From NCBI RefSeq assembly GCF_003234185.1, contig NZ_QKSM01000001.1:540109-604108 (forward strand): 64,000 bases of DNA, given 5' to 3'. Both the position numbers and the translations under genes were made by a program. Shown here piece after piece: positions 24,776-32,705 of the stretch. Origin of the DNA: Curtobacterium sp. MCSS17_008 (lineage in GTDB: Bacteria > Actinomycetota > Actinomycetes > Actinomycetales > Microbacteriaceae). Each line of letters begins with the position of its first letter. Position 1 is the first letter of the stretch. Under the pieces are notes generated by a model, which was not told the origin of the DNA, did not search any database, and saw only the letters and a list, made by a program, of their open reading frames with translations.

Positions 24776-25498
24776 GTGACCCCAGAGCCCCGTCAGCCAC
24801 CCCGCCCCGGCACCCGGAAGCCCCTCGTGTGGGCCGGCGTCGTCCTCCTGGTGGCCGTGCTGGCCGTCGTCGGTGTGGCCGTCGGGACGAACGTGTACTC
24901 GTCGAGCGAGAACGCGAAGGCCTCGGCAGTACCGTCCGTCGGTGCGTCCCGCGCTCCGTCGACGCTCGACACGGAACAGGTGTCCGGCGACTGGACGGTC
25001 GGCGGTGGCTCGGAGGCCGGCTACCGGGTCCACGAGGTGCTCAACGGCTCCGACGTCACGGTCACCGGCCGCACGGACAGCGTGACGGGTTCCGCGACGG
25101 TCGAGGGCACCTCGATCACCGCGGCGACCATCACCGTGCAGGTGGCCGAGATCACGACCGACTCGGCGCAGCGCGACTCCTACTTCCGTGACTCCGCTCT
25201 CGACGTCGCGGCCTTCCCCGAGGCGACCTTCACCCTCACCGAGCCCGTCGCTGACGCCGTGCCGAGCGGGTCGGGCACGACCTCGGTCGAGGCCGACGGC
25301 GAGCTCACCCTGCACGGCGTGACGAAGCCGGTCCGGGCAGCGTTACAGATCGGACTCGACGGGGACGGCGTCGCCGTCTCGGGGTCCGTGCCGATCACGT
25401 TCTCGGACTACGGCGTGCAGGCCCCCGACCTCGGCTTCGTCGAGGTCGACGACGCGGGCGAGATCGAGTTCCTGGTGCACGCCACCCCCGCCTCCTGA
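24776..25498 (+). CDS. YceI-family protein with N-terminal membrane anchor
   Basis: 240 residues from a GTG start. One hydrophobic segment (about 18-42) anchors a domain outside the membrane. The YceI lipocalin-like domain (about 65-240) has GDWTVGGGSEAGYRVHE, FRDSALDVAAFPEATFTL, GELTLHGVTKPV and FSDYGVQAPDLGFVEV, all family hallmarks. YceI proteins bind isoprenoid-type lipids in their barrel; a link to the divergent polyprenol-using mannosyltransferase is attractive but unproven. GAGGAGG at 24750-24756 is rather far (about 19 bases) to serve this start. Confidence 0.85.
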   Translation: MTPEPRQPPRPGTRKPLVWAGVVLLVAVLAVVGVAVGTNVYSSSENAKASAVPSVGASRAPSTLDTEQVSGDWTVGGGSEAGYRVHEVLNGSDVTVTGRTDSVTGSATVEGTSITAATITVQVAEITTDSAQRDSYFRDSALDVAAFPEATFTLTEPVADAVPSGSGTTSVEADGELTLHGVTKPVRAALQIGLDGDGVAVSGSVPITFSDYGVQAPDLGFVEVDDAGEIEFLVHATPAS

Positions 25499-25507
25499 CG
25501 CGGCATC

Positions 25508-25556
25508 CGCCGGACGGGAGGCGCGGTGCGGGCCGGCACGGGCCTCCCGTCCGGCG
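25508..25556. terminator. GACGGGAGGC-type terminator (YceI/NnrD)
   Basis: Perfect 15-bp outer arms CGCCGGACGGGAGGC (25508-25522) and GCCTCCCGTCCGGCG (25542-25556) with a weaker inner stem, between convergent genes. Confidence 0.75.
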
Positions 25557-25592
25557 TCTGGTCGCCTCGACGAGGTGCGCCGGGGTGCACCC

Positions 25593-26456
25593 CTACTCGC
25601 TCCGAGCGTCGCCCTCCACGACCAGGTCGCGGACGACGCCGGGCAGCTGCTCGACGAGCGCCGTCATCGTGAAGGGCCCACCACGCGATGCCCGTCGGGC
25701 CGCGACCCCGTGCACGACCGCAGCCGACGCGGCGAGGTGTGCGAGGTCCGACGGCGACAGCGTCCCGCCGGCCGCCTCCGCTGCGCCCTGCCGCGTCGCG
25801 ACGAGGGCGCCGAGCACCCCGCCGAGCACGTCACCGGCGCCAGCCGCCGCGAGCCAGGGGGTCGCCGACGACGCCACGAGCCGGACCGACCCGTCGGGTG
25901 TCGCCACGTGCGTCGCCTCCCCCTTGAGGAGTACCACGCTGCCCGTCGCCACGGCGGCACGGAGGGCGGCGTCCGCCGGGTCGCGCTCGACGTCGGCACG
26001 CTCGGCGTCGATGACCGGGGCGAGCTCCCCCGCGTGTGGCGTCAGCACCGCCAGCGGGCCGAGGTCGACGAGCGGGATCGCCCCGGCGTCGACGACGACC
26101 GGCACCCCGTCGTCCGAGGCGTGTCGGAAGGCCTCCGCCGTGGACGGGTCGAGCTCGTCGAGGGAACCGGCGGAGATCCCGGAGCCGACGAGCCAGGCCT
26201 GCACGCGCCCGACTCCGGAGACCACCTCGGGCCGACGGGTGAGCACGTGGTCGGTCGCCCGGTCGGGACCGACGTAGCGGACCATGCCGACGCCGGTGTG
26301 CACGGCCGCGTCGACGCCCATGACGGCCGCTCCCGGGTAGCGGTCGGAGCCCGTCGCGACGCCGAGGACGCCCCGTCGGTACTTGGTGGACTCACGGTGC
26401 GGAGCGGTGGTCCAGGCTGCGGCGTCGGCGGGTGCGAAGGGGGCGGAGTCGTTCAC
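25593..26456 (-). CDS. nnrD: ADP-dependent NAD(P)HX dehydratase
   Basis: Repairs hydrated NADH or NADPH. 287 residues, ribokinase-like carbohydrate kinase fold. It contains ATGSDRYPGAAVMG (variant of the GSxxYpGA motif), LTPHAGELAP and the catalytic GAGDVLGGVLGAL. The NAD(P)HX epimerase half found fused in some bacteria is absent. GTG 26456 is seven bases from a TAACGT -10 box (26464-26469, this strand); an in-frame GTG at 26465 falls inside that box and is unlikely. Divergent from the HAD hydrolase. Confidence 0.9.
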   Translation of the reverse strand: MNDSAPFAPADAAAWTTAPHRESTKYRRGVLGVATGSDRYPGAAVMGVDAAVHTGVGMVRYVGPDRATDHVLTRRPEVVSGVGRVQAWLVGSGISAGSLDELDPSTAEAFRHASDDGVPVVVDAGAIPLVDLGPLAVLTPHAGELAPVIDAERADVERDPADAALRAAVATGSVVLLKGEATHVATPDGSVRLVASSATPWLAAAGAGDVLGGVLGALVATRQGAAEAAGGTLSPSDLAHLAASAAVVHGVAARRASRGGPFTMTALVEQLPGVVRDLVVEGDARSE

Positions 26457-26463
26457 GACCGCC

Positions 26464-26473
26464 ACGTTACGGT
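26464..26473. promoter_or_regulatory. Overlapping divergent -10 boxes of nnrD and HAD gene
   Basis: Plus strand TACGGT (26468-26473) is followed by seven bases and ATG 26481. Minus strand TAACGT (26469-26464) is followed by seven bases and GTG 26456. The two boxes share two base pairs, and only 24 bp separate the start codons. Confidence 0.55.
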
Positions 26474-26480
26474 GGACCGC

Positions 26481-27119
26481 ATGAGCCTGTTCCTGCCCGG
26501 TCGCGTGGTGGTCTTCGACTACGGCGAGGTGATCAGCAGGACGCCGCACGGCGCGTGGGACGCCCTCGTCGCGATGACCGGCGTGCCGGCGGACGAGCTG
26601 CTCCCCGTGTACCAGGAGCTCCGGCACGACCTCGACCGCGGTGACCTGTCCGTCGTCGAGTACTGGCGGGCGGTCGCCGCGCGGACCGGGCGGGACTGGA
26701 GCCTCACCGACATCCACCGCTTCTGGGCCGTCGACTTCACCGGCTGGTTCGAGGTGGACCCCGAGGCCCTCGCGATCGTCGAGGAGCTGCACGACGCCGG
26801 CACGCGCCTCGCCCTCCTGTCGAACGCGGGCTTCGACTTCGGCGACCCGTACCGACGGTCGCCGATGGGCTCGCTCTTCGAGACCGTCGTGGTGAGCGCC
26901 GAGGAGCACGTCCTGAAGCCGGACCCGTCCATCTACCGCACCACGTGCGAGCGACTGGGAATCACGCCCGAGCAGATGGTGTTCGTCGACAACAGGGCCG
27001 AGAACGCCACCGGCGCGGACGCGATCGGGGCGGTCGGCCACCACTACACGTCGCCTGCCGCCCTGCGGACCTTCCTGCTGGACCTGGCGGCACGGACCGC
27101 CGAAGGAGCACCCGCGTGA
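26481..27119 (+). CDS. HAD-family hydrolase, YihX-like
   Basis: 212 residues. Motif I is FDYGEV with nucleophile Asp13; the usual second Asp is Gly, as in the YihX/epoxide-hydrolase-like branch (FDLGGV). Motif II is LLSNAG, motif III the Lys in VLKPDPSIY and motif IV VFVDNRAEN. The helical cap occupies about 17-85. Probably a small-molecule phosphatase. The stop overlaps the GTG of the next gene by four bases, so it is co-translated with the flavin oxidoreductase. Confidence 0.88.
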   Translation: MSLFLPGRVVVFDYGEVISRTPHGAWDALVAMTGVPADELLPVYQELRHDLDRGDLSVVEYWRAVAARTGRDWSLTDIHRFWAVDFTGWFEVDPEALAIVEELHDAGTRLALLSNAGFDFGDPYRRSPMGSLFETVVVSAEEHVLKPDPSIYRTTCERLGITPEQMVFVDNRAENATGADAIGAVGHHYTSPAALRTFLLDLAARTAEGAPA

Positions 27120-28198
27120 CGCACGCCCTGTTCGAACCGATCACCATCCGCGACCTCACCGTCCGCAACCGGATCTGGGTCTCGCCGATGTGCCAGTACT
27201 CGGTCGAGCAGCAGGACGGCGTCCCGACACCGTGGCACCTCGTGCACCTCGGCGGGTTCGCCAAGGGCGGTGCGGGCGCGGTGGTCGTCGAGGCGGCGGG
27301 GGTCGTGCCCGAGGGGCGGATCACCCCGCACGACGTCGGCATCTGGAACGACGAGCAGCGCGACGCCTTCCGTCCGATCGTCGACTTCCTGCACGCGCAG
27401 GGCGCCGCGGCCGGCATCCAGCTAGCGCACGCCGGCCGCAAGGCGTCCACGTACCGGCCGTGGAACGACGTCCAGGGCACCGTGCCCGACGCCGAGGGCG
27501 GCTGGCAGACCGTCGCCCCGTCCGCCGTCGCCTTCGACGGCTACGCGGTGCCGCGCGAGCTCGAGACCGAGGACATCCGTGTGGTGGCGCTGGCCTTCGC
27601 CGCCGCCGCACGCCGCGCCGTCGAGGCCGGCTTCGACCTGGTCGAACTGCACGCCGCGCACGGGTACCTGCTGCACCAGTTCCTGTCGCCGCTGAGCAAC
27701 CACCGCACCGACGCGTACGGCGGCTCGCTCGAGAACCGCGCACGGGCCCTGCTCGAGAGCATCGACGCCGTGCGCGCCGAGGTCGGCGAGGGCTTCCCCG
27801 TGGTCGTCCGGTTCTCCGCCACCGACTGGGTCGACGGCGGCCTCACGCTCGACGAGACCGTCCAGGTCGCCCGCTGGGCCGCCGAGCACGGCGCCGACCT
27901 GGCCGACGTGTCGACCGGCGGCAACGTCGCGAAGGCCTCGATCCCGGTCGGCCCCGGCTACCAGGTGCCCTTCGCCGAGACCGTCCGCCGCGAGGCCGGC
28001 ATCGGCACGATCGCGGTCGGCATGATCTCGACCGCCTTCCAGGCCGAGCAGATCGTCGCCACCGGCCAGGCCGACGTCGTCATGGTCGGCCGCGAGTTCC
28101 TCCGCGACCCGTCCTTCGCCCTGCGCGCAGCCGCCGAGCTCGGCGTGGCGGTCGACTACGAGCCGCAGCAGTACCACCGGGCCCGCGTCACGGCGTAG
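27116..28198 (+). CDS. Old yellow enzyme, YqjM-like NADH:flavin oxidoreductase
   Basis: 360 residues, FMN-binding TIM barrel that reduces activated C=C bonds of enals, enones and similar electrophiles. Cys26 in VSPMCQYS is the redox-sensing Cys of the YqjM (thermophilic-like) subgroup. HAGRKAS, ELHAAHGYLLHQFLSPLSN (His pair at the substrate site) and SLENRARALLES are present, and VGREFLRDP closes the FMN phosphate site. GTG start overlaps the HAD gene stop. Confidence 0.93.
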   Translation: MTHALFEPITIRDLTVRNRIWVSPMCQYSVEQQDGVPTPWHLVHLGGFAKGGAGAVVVEAAGVVPEGRITPHDVGIWNDEQRDAFRPIVDFLHAQGAAAGIQLAHAGRKASTYRPWNDVQGTVPDAEGGWQTVAPSAVAFDGYAVPRELETEDIRVVALAFAAAARRAVEAGFDLVELHAAHGYLLHQFLSPLSNHRTDAYGGSLENRARALLESIDAVRAEVGEGFPVVVRFSATDWVDGGLTLDETVQVARWAAEHGADLADVSTGGNVAKASIPVGPGYQVPFAETVRREAGIGTIAVGMISTAFQAEQIVATGQADVVMVGREFLRDPSFALRAAAELGVAVDYEPQQYHRARVTA

Positions 28199-28338
28199 GC
28201 AGGCACGCCCAGCGTGCTCCGCGCCTCCCGTCCGGTCAGCCGACATCGGACCGGGCCCACGCCGTCCCGGCCGTGCCGGTGGGGAGCGGCGCGGGGCGCT
28301 CCCTGTACGTCCTCTCGGCTCCGACACCGCTCACCCAG

Positions 28339-28344
28339 TACGAT
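28339..28344 (+). promoter_or_regulatory. -10 box upstream of the CNNM operon
   Basis: TACGAT, about 100 bases before the first CNNM gene and ten bases before the GTG of a 31-codon frame. Confidence 0.4.
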
Positions 28345-28354
28345 GACTCTCACT

Positions 28355-28450
28355 GTGGACGATCCCCCGAATTCCTCTTCGCCTTCCCACTCATCCGGCG
28401 CTCACTCGGTGAGCAGCCCCGCTTCCCCTGTGTCGGGAGGTGGAGAATGA
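28355..28450 (+). CDS. Possible Ser/Pro-rich leader peptide before CNNM gene
   Basis: A 31-codon frame from GTG 28355, ending with a TGA that overlaps the ATG of the CNNM gene (ATGA). It begins ten bases after a TACGAT box, so it would be read from the 5' end of the mRNA. Eleven Ser and six Pro residues occur, using codons such as TCT and TCA that are rare in this genome. Coupled translation or attenuation is possible. It may be fortuitous. Confidence 0.3.
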   Translation: MDDPPNSSSPSHSSGAHSVSSPASPVSGGGE

Positions 28451-29841
28451 GTCCCCTCGACATCGTCATGCTGGTCGGCGGCATCCTGCTGACCCTCGGT
28501 ACCGGTGTCTTCGTCGCCTCGGAGTTCGCGCTCGTGAACCTCGACCGCGCCGAGGTCGAGGCCCGACGCGACCGCGGCGAGTCCGGCCTCGCCCCGGTTA
28601 TCGGCGCGCTCAAGGTCACCTCGACCCACCTGTCGAGCGCGCAACTCGGCATCACCCTGACGACCCTGCTGACCGGCTACCTGCTCGAACCGTCGATCGC
28701 GACGCTGCTCGAGGCGCCGTTCCTCGCGATGCAGCTGCCGGAGGCGATCGTCGAGACGGTCGGTTCGATCGTGGCGCTCGTCATCGCGACCCTGCTGTCG
28801 ATGATCCTCGGCGAACTCGTGCCGAAGAACTTCGCGCTGGCGCTGCCCCTGCAGACCGCGAAGCTCGTGGTGCCGCTGCAGGTCGCGTTCACGACCGTGT
28901 TCAAGCCGGCCGTCGCGCTCCTCAACGGCACCGCGAACGCCGTGCTGCGTTCGATGGGCATCGAGCCGCAGGAGGAACTGTCCGGCGCCCGGAGCGCCGA
29001 GGAGCTCAGCTCGCTGCTCCGCCGCTCCGCGTCGGAGGGTTCGCTCGAACAGGACACCGCGACGCTGCTCCAGCGCACCATCGCGTTCTCCGAACTGAAC
29101 GCCAGCGATGTGATGACCCCGCGCCCCCGGCTGTCGACCATCCGCGTGTCCGAGCCGGCGGAGGACGTCATCGCCCTCGCTCGACGCACCGGGTTCAGCC
29201 GCTTCCCCGTCATCGAGGAGGACGCGGACGACGTCGTCGGCATCGTGCACGTCAAGCAGGCGGTCGCGGTCCCCCGCGAGAAGCGCCCCGAGGTCCCCGT
29301 CGGCGCCCTGATGACCGAGGCCGAGCGCGTGCCCGAGACGATGCCGGGCGACACGCTGCTCGCCGAGGTCCGGAGCCGCGGCTACCAGATGGTGATCGTC
29401 GTCGACGAGTACGGCGGCACCGCGGGGGTCGTCACCCTCGAGGACCTCGTCGAGGAGATCGTCGGCGAGGTGTCCGACGAGCACGACCGCGCCCGGATCG
29501 ACGTGGTGCGCTCCCGCGGCTGGCTGACGTTCCCCGGACTGCTGCGTCCGGACGAGCTCGAGGACCGCGCCGGCGTGAAGGTGCCCGAGGACGGTCCGTA
29601 CGAGACCGTCGGTGGCTTCATCATGTCGACCCTCGGCCGCCTGCCCGCCGTCGGCGACGAGGTGGCGCTCGACGACGGCGTCTTCCGCGTCGAGCGCCTC
29701 GACGGCCGCCGGGTCGACCGCATCCGGTGGACCCCGACGCAACCCGACCCGGTCCCCGGGACGTCCGCGGCCGGACCGTCCTCCGACACCCGCCCGGCGA
29801 CCGGGATCATCATCCCCGCCACGAAGGAAGGCTCCCGATGA
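28447..29841 (+). CDS. CNNM/CorC-type membrane protein with CBS pair
   Basis: 464 residues. The N-terminal DUF21 (CNNM) membrane domain (about 1-190) has three or four hydrophobic segments and the signatures SSAQLGITLTTLLTGYLLEP and ILGELVPKNFAL. A CBS pair follows (about 205-335; DVMTPRPRL, GFSRFPVIEED, MVIVVDEYGGTAGVVTLED), then the CorC/HlyC domain (about 345-425). Homologues export magnesium or cobalt (CorB/CorC, MpfA). GGGAGGTGGAG gives a strong ribosome binding site. The stop overlaps the paralogous downstream gene as ATGA. Confidence 0.92.
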   Translation: MSPLDIVMLVGGILLTLGTGVFVASEFALVNLDRAEVEARRDRGESGLAPVIGALKVTSTHLSSAQLGITLTTLLTGYLLEPSIATLLEAPFLAMQLPEAIVETVGSIVALVIATLLSMILGELVPKNFALALPLQTAKLVVPLQVAFTTVFKPAVALLNGTANAVLRSMGIEPQEELSGARSAEELSSLLRRSASEGSLEQDTATLLQRTIAFSELNASDVMTPRPRLSTIRVSEPAEDVIALARRTGFSRFPVIEEDADDVVGIVHVKQAVAVPREKRPEVPVGALMTEAERVPETMPGDTLLAEVRSRGYQMVIVVDEYGGTAGVVTLEDLVEEIVGEVSDEHDRARIDVVRSRGWLTFPGLLRPDELEDRAGVKVPEDGPYETVGGFIMSTLGRLPAVGDEVALDDGVFRVERLDGRRVDRIRWTPTQPDPVPGTSAAGPSSDTRPATGIIIPATKEGSR

Positions 29842-30932
29842 GCGCCGCGTCCGTCCACGACGGCCTGGTCCTCGCCGCCGGCGAGTCCGCCTCCACCGGA
29901 TCCGACTGGTGGGGCATCTTCTGGCTGGTCGTCCTGTTGCTCGGCAACGCGTACTTCGTGGCGGCCGAGTTCGCCGTCATCTCGGCACGACGCTCGCAGA
30001 TCGAACCGCGCGCCGAGGCCGGGTCGAAGTCCGCGCAGATGACGCTCTGGGCGATGGAGCACGCCACGCGCATGCTCGCCACGACCCAGCTCGGCATCAC
30101 GGTCTGCTCGCTCCTCATCCTGAACGTCTCCGAGCCGGCGATCCACCACCTGCTCGAGGTCCCGCTCGGTCTGACCGGCTGGAGCGTCGAGGTCATCGGT
30201 ACCGTCGCGTTCGTCTTCACGCTGCTGCTCGTGTCGTTCCTGCACGTCGTGTTCGGCGAGATGGTGCCGAAGAACATCTCGTTCTCGATGCCGGACCGCG
30301 CCGCACTCCTCCTGGTCCCGACCCTCTGGTACATCGGCCACGGCCTGCACTGGGTGATCGTCGGACTGAACTCGGCGGCGAACGGCGTGCTGCGCCTGTT
30401 CAAGGTGGAACCGAAGGACGAGGCGGTGAGCGCCTTCACCGTGGAGGAGGTCCAGACGATCGTCGAGCAGTCGCGTCGCGAGGGCACGCTGACCGACGAC
30501 GGCAAGCTCGCGATGGCGTTCGAGTTCACGGAGAAGAAGGTCAAGGACGTCGCCGTGCCGATGTCCGACCTGGTCACGCTGCCCGAGGACGCCACCCCCG
30601 AGGACGTCGAGCGTGCCGTCGCGCAGCGAGGCTTCTCGCGGTACGTGCTCGTCGGGGAGGACGGCGACCCGACCGGCTACGTGCACGTCAAGGACGTCAT
30701 CGACCTGCGGCCGGACGAGTTCGACGCGCCGGTGCCCCCGAAGCGGATCCGTCAGCTCATCTCGCTGTACACGGACATGGACCTCGAGGACGCCCTCGCG
30801 ACCATGCGTGCCGCGGGGCGGCACGTGGCACGGGCGTTCGACGCCGACGGTCGCACGGTCGGCGTCCTGTTCCTCGAGGACATCCTCGAGGAACTCGTCG
30901 GCACCGTCGAGGACGCGACCCGGCGCCGCTAG
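29838..30932 (+). CDS. Second CNNM/CorC-type protein, lacking the C-terminal domain
   Basis: 364 residues, paralogue of the preceding protein and co-translated with it. DUF21 signatures: NAYFVAAEFAVISARRSQIE, TTQLGITVCSLL and FGEMVPKNISFSMP. CBS pair at about 215-345 (DVAVPMSDL, GFSRYVLVGED, GRTVGVLFLEDILEELVG). The CorC/HlyC domain found in the partner is missing, so the two may form a hetero-oligomer with one regulatory tail. An N-terminal segment of about 25 residues precedes the first hydrophobic stretch. Confidence 0.92.
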   Translation: MSAASVHDGLVLAAGESASTGSDWWGIFWLVVLLLGNAYFVAAEFAVISARRSQIEPRAEAGSKSAQMTLWAMEHATRMLATTQLGITVCSLLILNVSEPAIHHLLEVPLGLTGWSVEVIGTVAFVFTLLLVSFLHVVFGEMVPKNISFSMPDRAALLLVPTLWYIGHGLHWVIVGLNSAANGVLRLFKVEPKDEAVSAFTVEEVQTIVEQSRREGTLTDDGKLAMAFEFTEKKVKDVAVPMSDLVTLPEDATPEDVERAVAQRGFSRYVLVGEDGDPTGYVHVKDVIDLRPDEFDAPVPPKRIRQLISLYTDMDLEDALATMRAAGRHVARAFDADGRTVGVLFLEDILEELVGTVEDATRRR

Positions 30933-30942
30933 GCACACCACG

Positions 30943-30994
30943 ACGACGGACGGGAGGCGCGGTGCCGGCTGGCACCGCGCCTCCCGTCCGTCGT
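30943..30994. terminator. GACGGGAGGC-type terminator, 24-bp perfect arms
   Basis: Arms 30943-30966 and 30971-30994 are fully complementary with a GGCT loop, between the convergent CNNM and GuaB1 genes. Confidence 0.85.
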
Positions 30995-31022
30995 TGGTCG
31001 CCGCCCGCGAAGGGCCGGCGCG

Positions 31023-32462
31023 CTACCAGCTGACGGGCAGCGGCTTGCCCTCCTCGTACCCGGCGGCCGACTGGATGCCGACCAGCGCCCGCTCGGAGAA
31101 CTCGGCGAGCGAGGACGCGCCCGCGTACGTCGCCGAGCTGCGGATGCCGGTGGTGATCATGTCGAGCAGGTCCTCGACGCTGGGACGCTCGGGGTCGAGG
31201 TAGATCGTCGACGACGAGATTCCCTCGGCGAAGAGCGCCTTGCGGGCCCGCTCGTACGGGTCGAGCCGCTCGAAGCGCTCCCGGACGGCCTTGGCGGACG
31301 CCATCCCCCAGCTCTCCTTGTACGCCTTTCCCGCGGCGTCGCGACGGAGCACCCCGGGCGCCTCGAGGGTGCCGGCGAACCACGAACCGATCATCACGCT
31401 CGACGCGCCGGCGGCCAGCGCCAGCGCGACGTCACGCGGGTAGCGGACGCCACCGTCGGCCCAGACGTGCGCACCGAGGGACCGGGCCGCCGCCGCGGTC
31501 TCGAGCACGGCGGAGAACTGCGGGCGGCCGACGGCCGTCATCATGCGGGTGGTGCACATCGCGCCGGGACCGACACCGACCTTGATGATCGAGGCACCGG
31601 CGTCGACGAGGTGCGCGACGGCGTCGGCGGTCACGACGTTGCCCGCGACGATCGGCAACCCGAGGCCGAGCGACGACACGGCGCGGAGCGCGCGGAGCAT
31701 GCCCTCCTGGTGGCCGTGAGCGGTGTCGAGGACCAGCACGTCCACCCCGGCGGCGGCCAGGGCCTCGGCCTTCGCGGCGACGTCGCCGTTGATGCCGACG
31801 GCCGCGGCGACCCGGAGGCGGCCGTTCCCGTCGACCGCGGGCGTGTAGATGTCGGAGCGGATCGCGCTCGTCTGACTCGTGGTGCCGACGACCTTGCCGT
31901 GCCGCACCACCGGCGCGAAGTCCACCTCGGCCGCGGTGAGCACGTCGTACACGTGACGCGGGGTGCCGGCGTCGTCCGCGTCGATCGCGGTGGAGGGACC
32001 GTGCAACAGGTCGCCGAGCGTGGCGTCCGTGCCTGCGGTGCCCAGCCGCGCGGCCGGCACGCAGCCGAGGTACTCCCCCGCCGCGTCCCGCACGACCACG
32101 CCGCGGCCGGCGACCGGCAGGAGCTGCTCGAGCGCCTCGGACACCGTGGTGTCGGCGCGCATGTCGTAGGCCGTGTCGAAGTCGACCGGCTGCTCCTTGA
32201 CCCAGCGGATCGCGGCGTCGAGGTCCTGCAGGTGCATGTCCTGCGGCAGCACGCCGAGGCCGCCACGGCGGGCGAGGGTCGCGGCCAGGCGCGGGCCGGT
32301 CACCGAGTTCATGTTCGCGCTGACGATGGGGATGGTCGCGCCCGTGCCGTCGTTGGTGGCGAGGTCCACGTCGAAGCGGCTCGTCACCCCGGAGCGGCTC
32401 GGCACGAGGAAGACGTCGGAGTAGGTCAGGTCGTGCGTCGGCCGCGTCTCGTAGAACCTCAT
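31023..32462 (-). CDS. GuaB1-family IMP dehydrogenase-related protein / GMP reductase
   Basis: 479 residues: a TIM barrel interrupted by a CBS pair (about 95-205), as in IMP dehydrogenase. The catalytic loop is GVGPGAMCTTRMMTAVGRPQ with Cys303; IMP dehydrogenase usually has GSICTTR. This divergent branch (GuaB1) of actinobacteria acts as an NADPH-dependent GMP reductase in mycobacteria, returning GMP to IMP. ATG 32462 lies seven bases from TACAGT (32470-32475, this strand). True GuaB is not in the window. Confidence 0.88.
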   Translation of the reverse strand: MRFYETRPTHDLTYSDVFLVPSRSGVTSRFDVDLATNDGTGATIPIVSANMNSVTGPRLAATLARRGGLGVLPQDMHLQDLDAAIRWVKEQPVDFDTAYDMRADTTVSEALEQLLPVAGRGVVVRDAAGEYLGCVPAARLGTAGTDATLGDLLHGPSTAIDADDAGTPRHVYDVLTAAEVDFAPVVRHGKVVGTTSQTSAIRSDIYTPAVDGNGRLRVAAAVGINGDVAAKAEALAAAGVDVLVLDTAHGHQEGMLRALRAVSSLGLGLPIVAGNVVTADAVAHLVDAGASIIKVGVGPGAMCTTRMMTAVGRPQFSAVLETAAAARSLGAHVWADGGVRYPRDVALALAAGASSVMIGSWFAGTLEAPGVLRRDAAGKAYKESWGMASAKAVRERFERLDPYERARKALFAEGISSSTIYLDPERPSVEDLLDMITTGIRSSATYAGASSLAEFSERALVGIQSAAGYEEGKPLPVSW

Positions 32463-32469
32463 GGGTCTC

Positions 32470-32475
32470 ACTGTA
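32470..32475 (-). promoter_or_regulatory. -10 box of guaB1
   Basis: TACAGT on the minus strand, seven-base spacer to ATG 32462; leaderless. Confidence 0.5.
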
Positions 32476-32625
32476 CGGCCCCGCAGTGACACCGACGCCC
32501 GCGCGGACCCGCGGATCTGGACGACGGCTGTCGCCCGGTCGGCGGGCCCGCTCCCGACACGCGCGACCGCGGACGGGAGGCGCGGCTCGCGTCGGACGGT
32601 CACCGAACGGTCGGCGCGGAACGGT

Positions 32626-32631
32626 TAGGCT
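32626..32631 (+). promoter_or_regulatory. -10 box upstream of kgd
   Basis: TAGGCT. A transcript would begin near 32638-32640, giving either a 66-base leader before GTG 32706 or a leaderless start at the in-frame GTG 32640. Confidence 0.5.
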
Positions 32632-32705
32632 TGCGGGCAGTGCGGAGCAGGGTTGCCCCGTACGACACACACGAGCATCTATCGACGGAGAGTGGGCGAT
32701 CGGCT

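Noticed and set aside
27190..28446. Extension of the first CNNM protein by over 400 residues
   Set aside because: That stretch is a shadow frame of the old yellow enzyme gene with Arg/Pro/Gly-rich sequence; a strong ribosome binding site marks ATG 28447.
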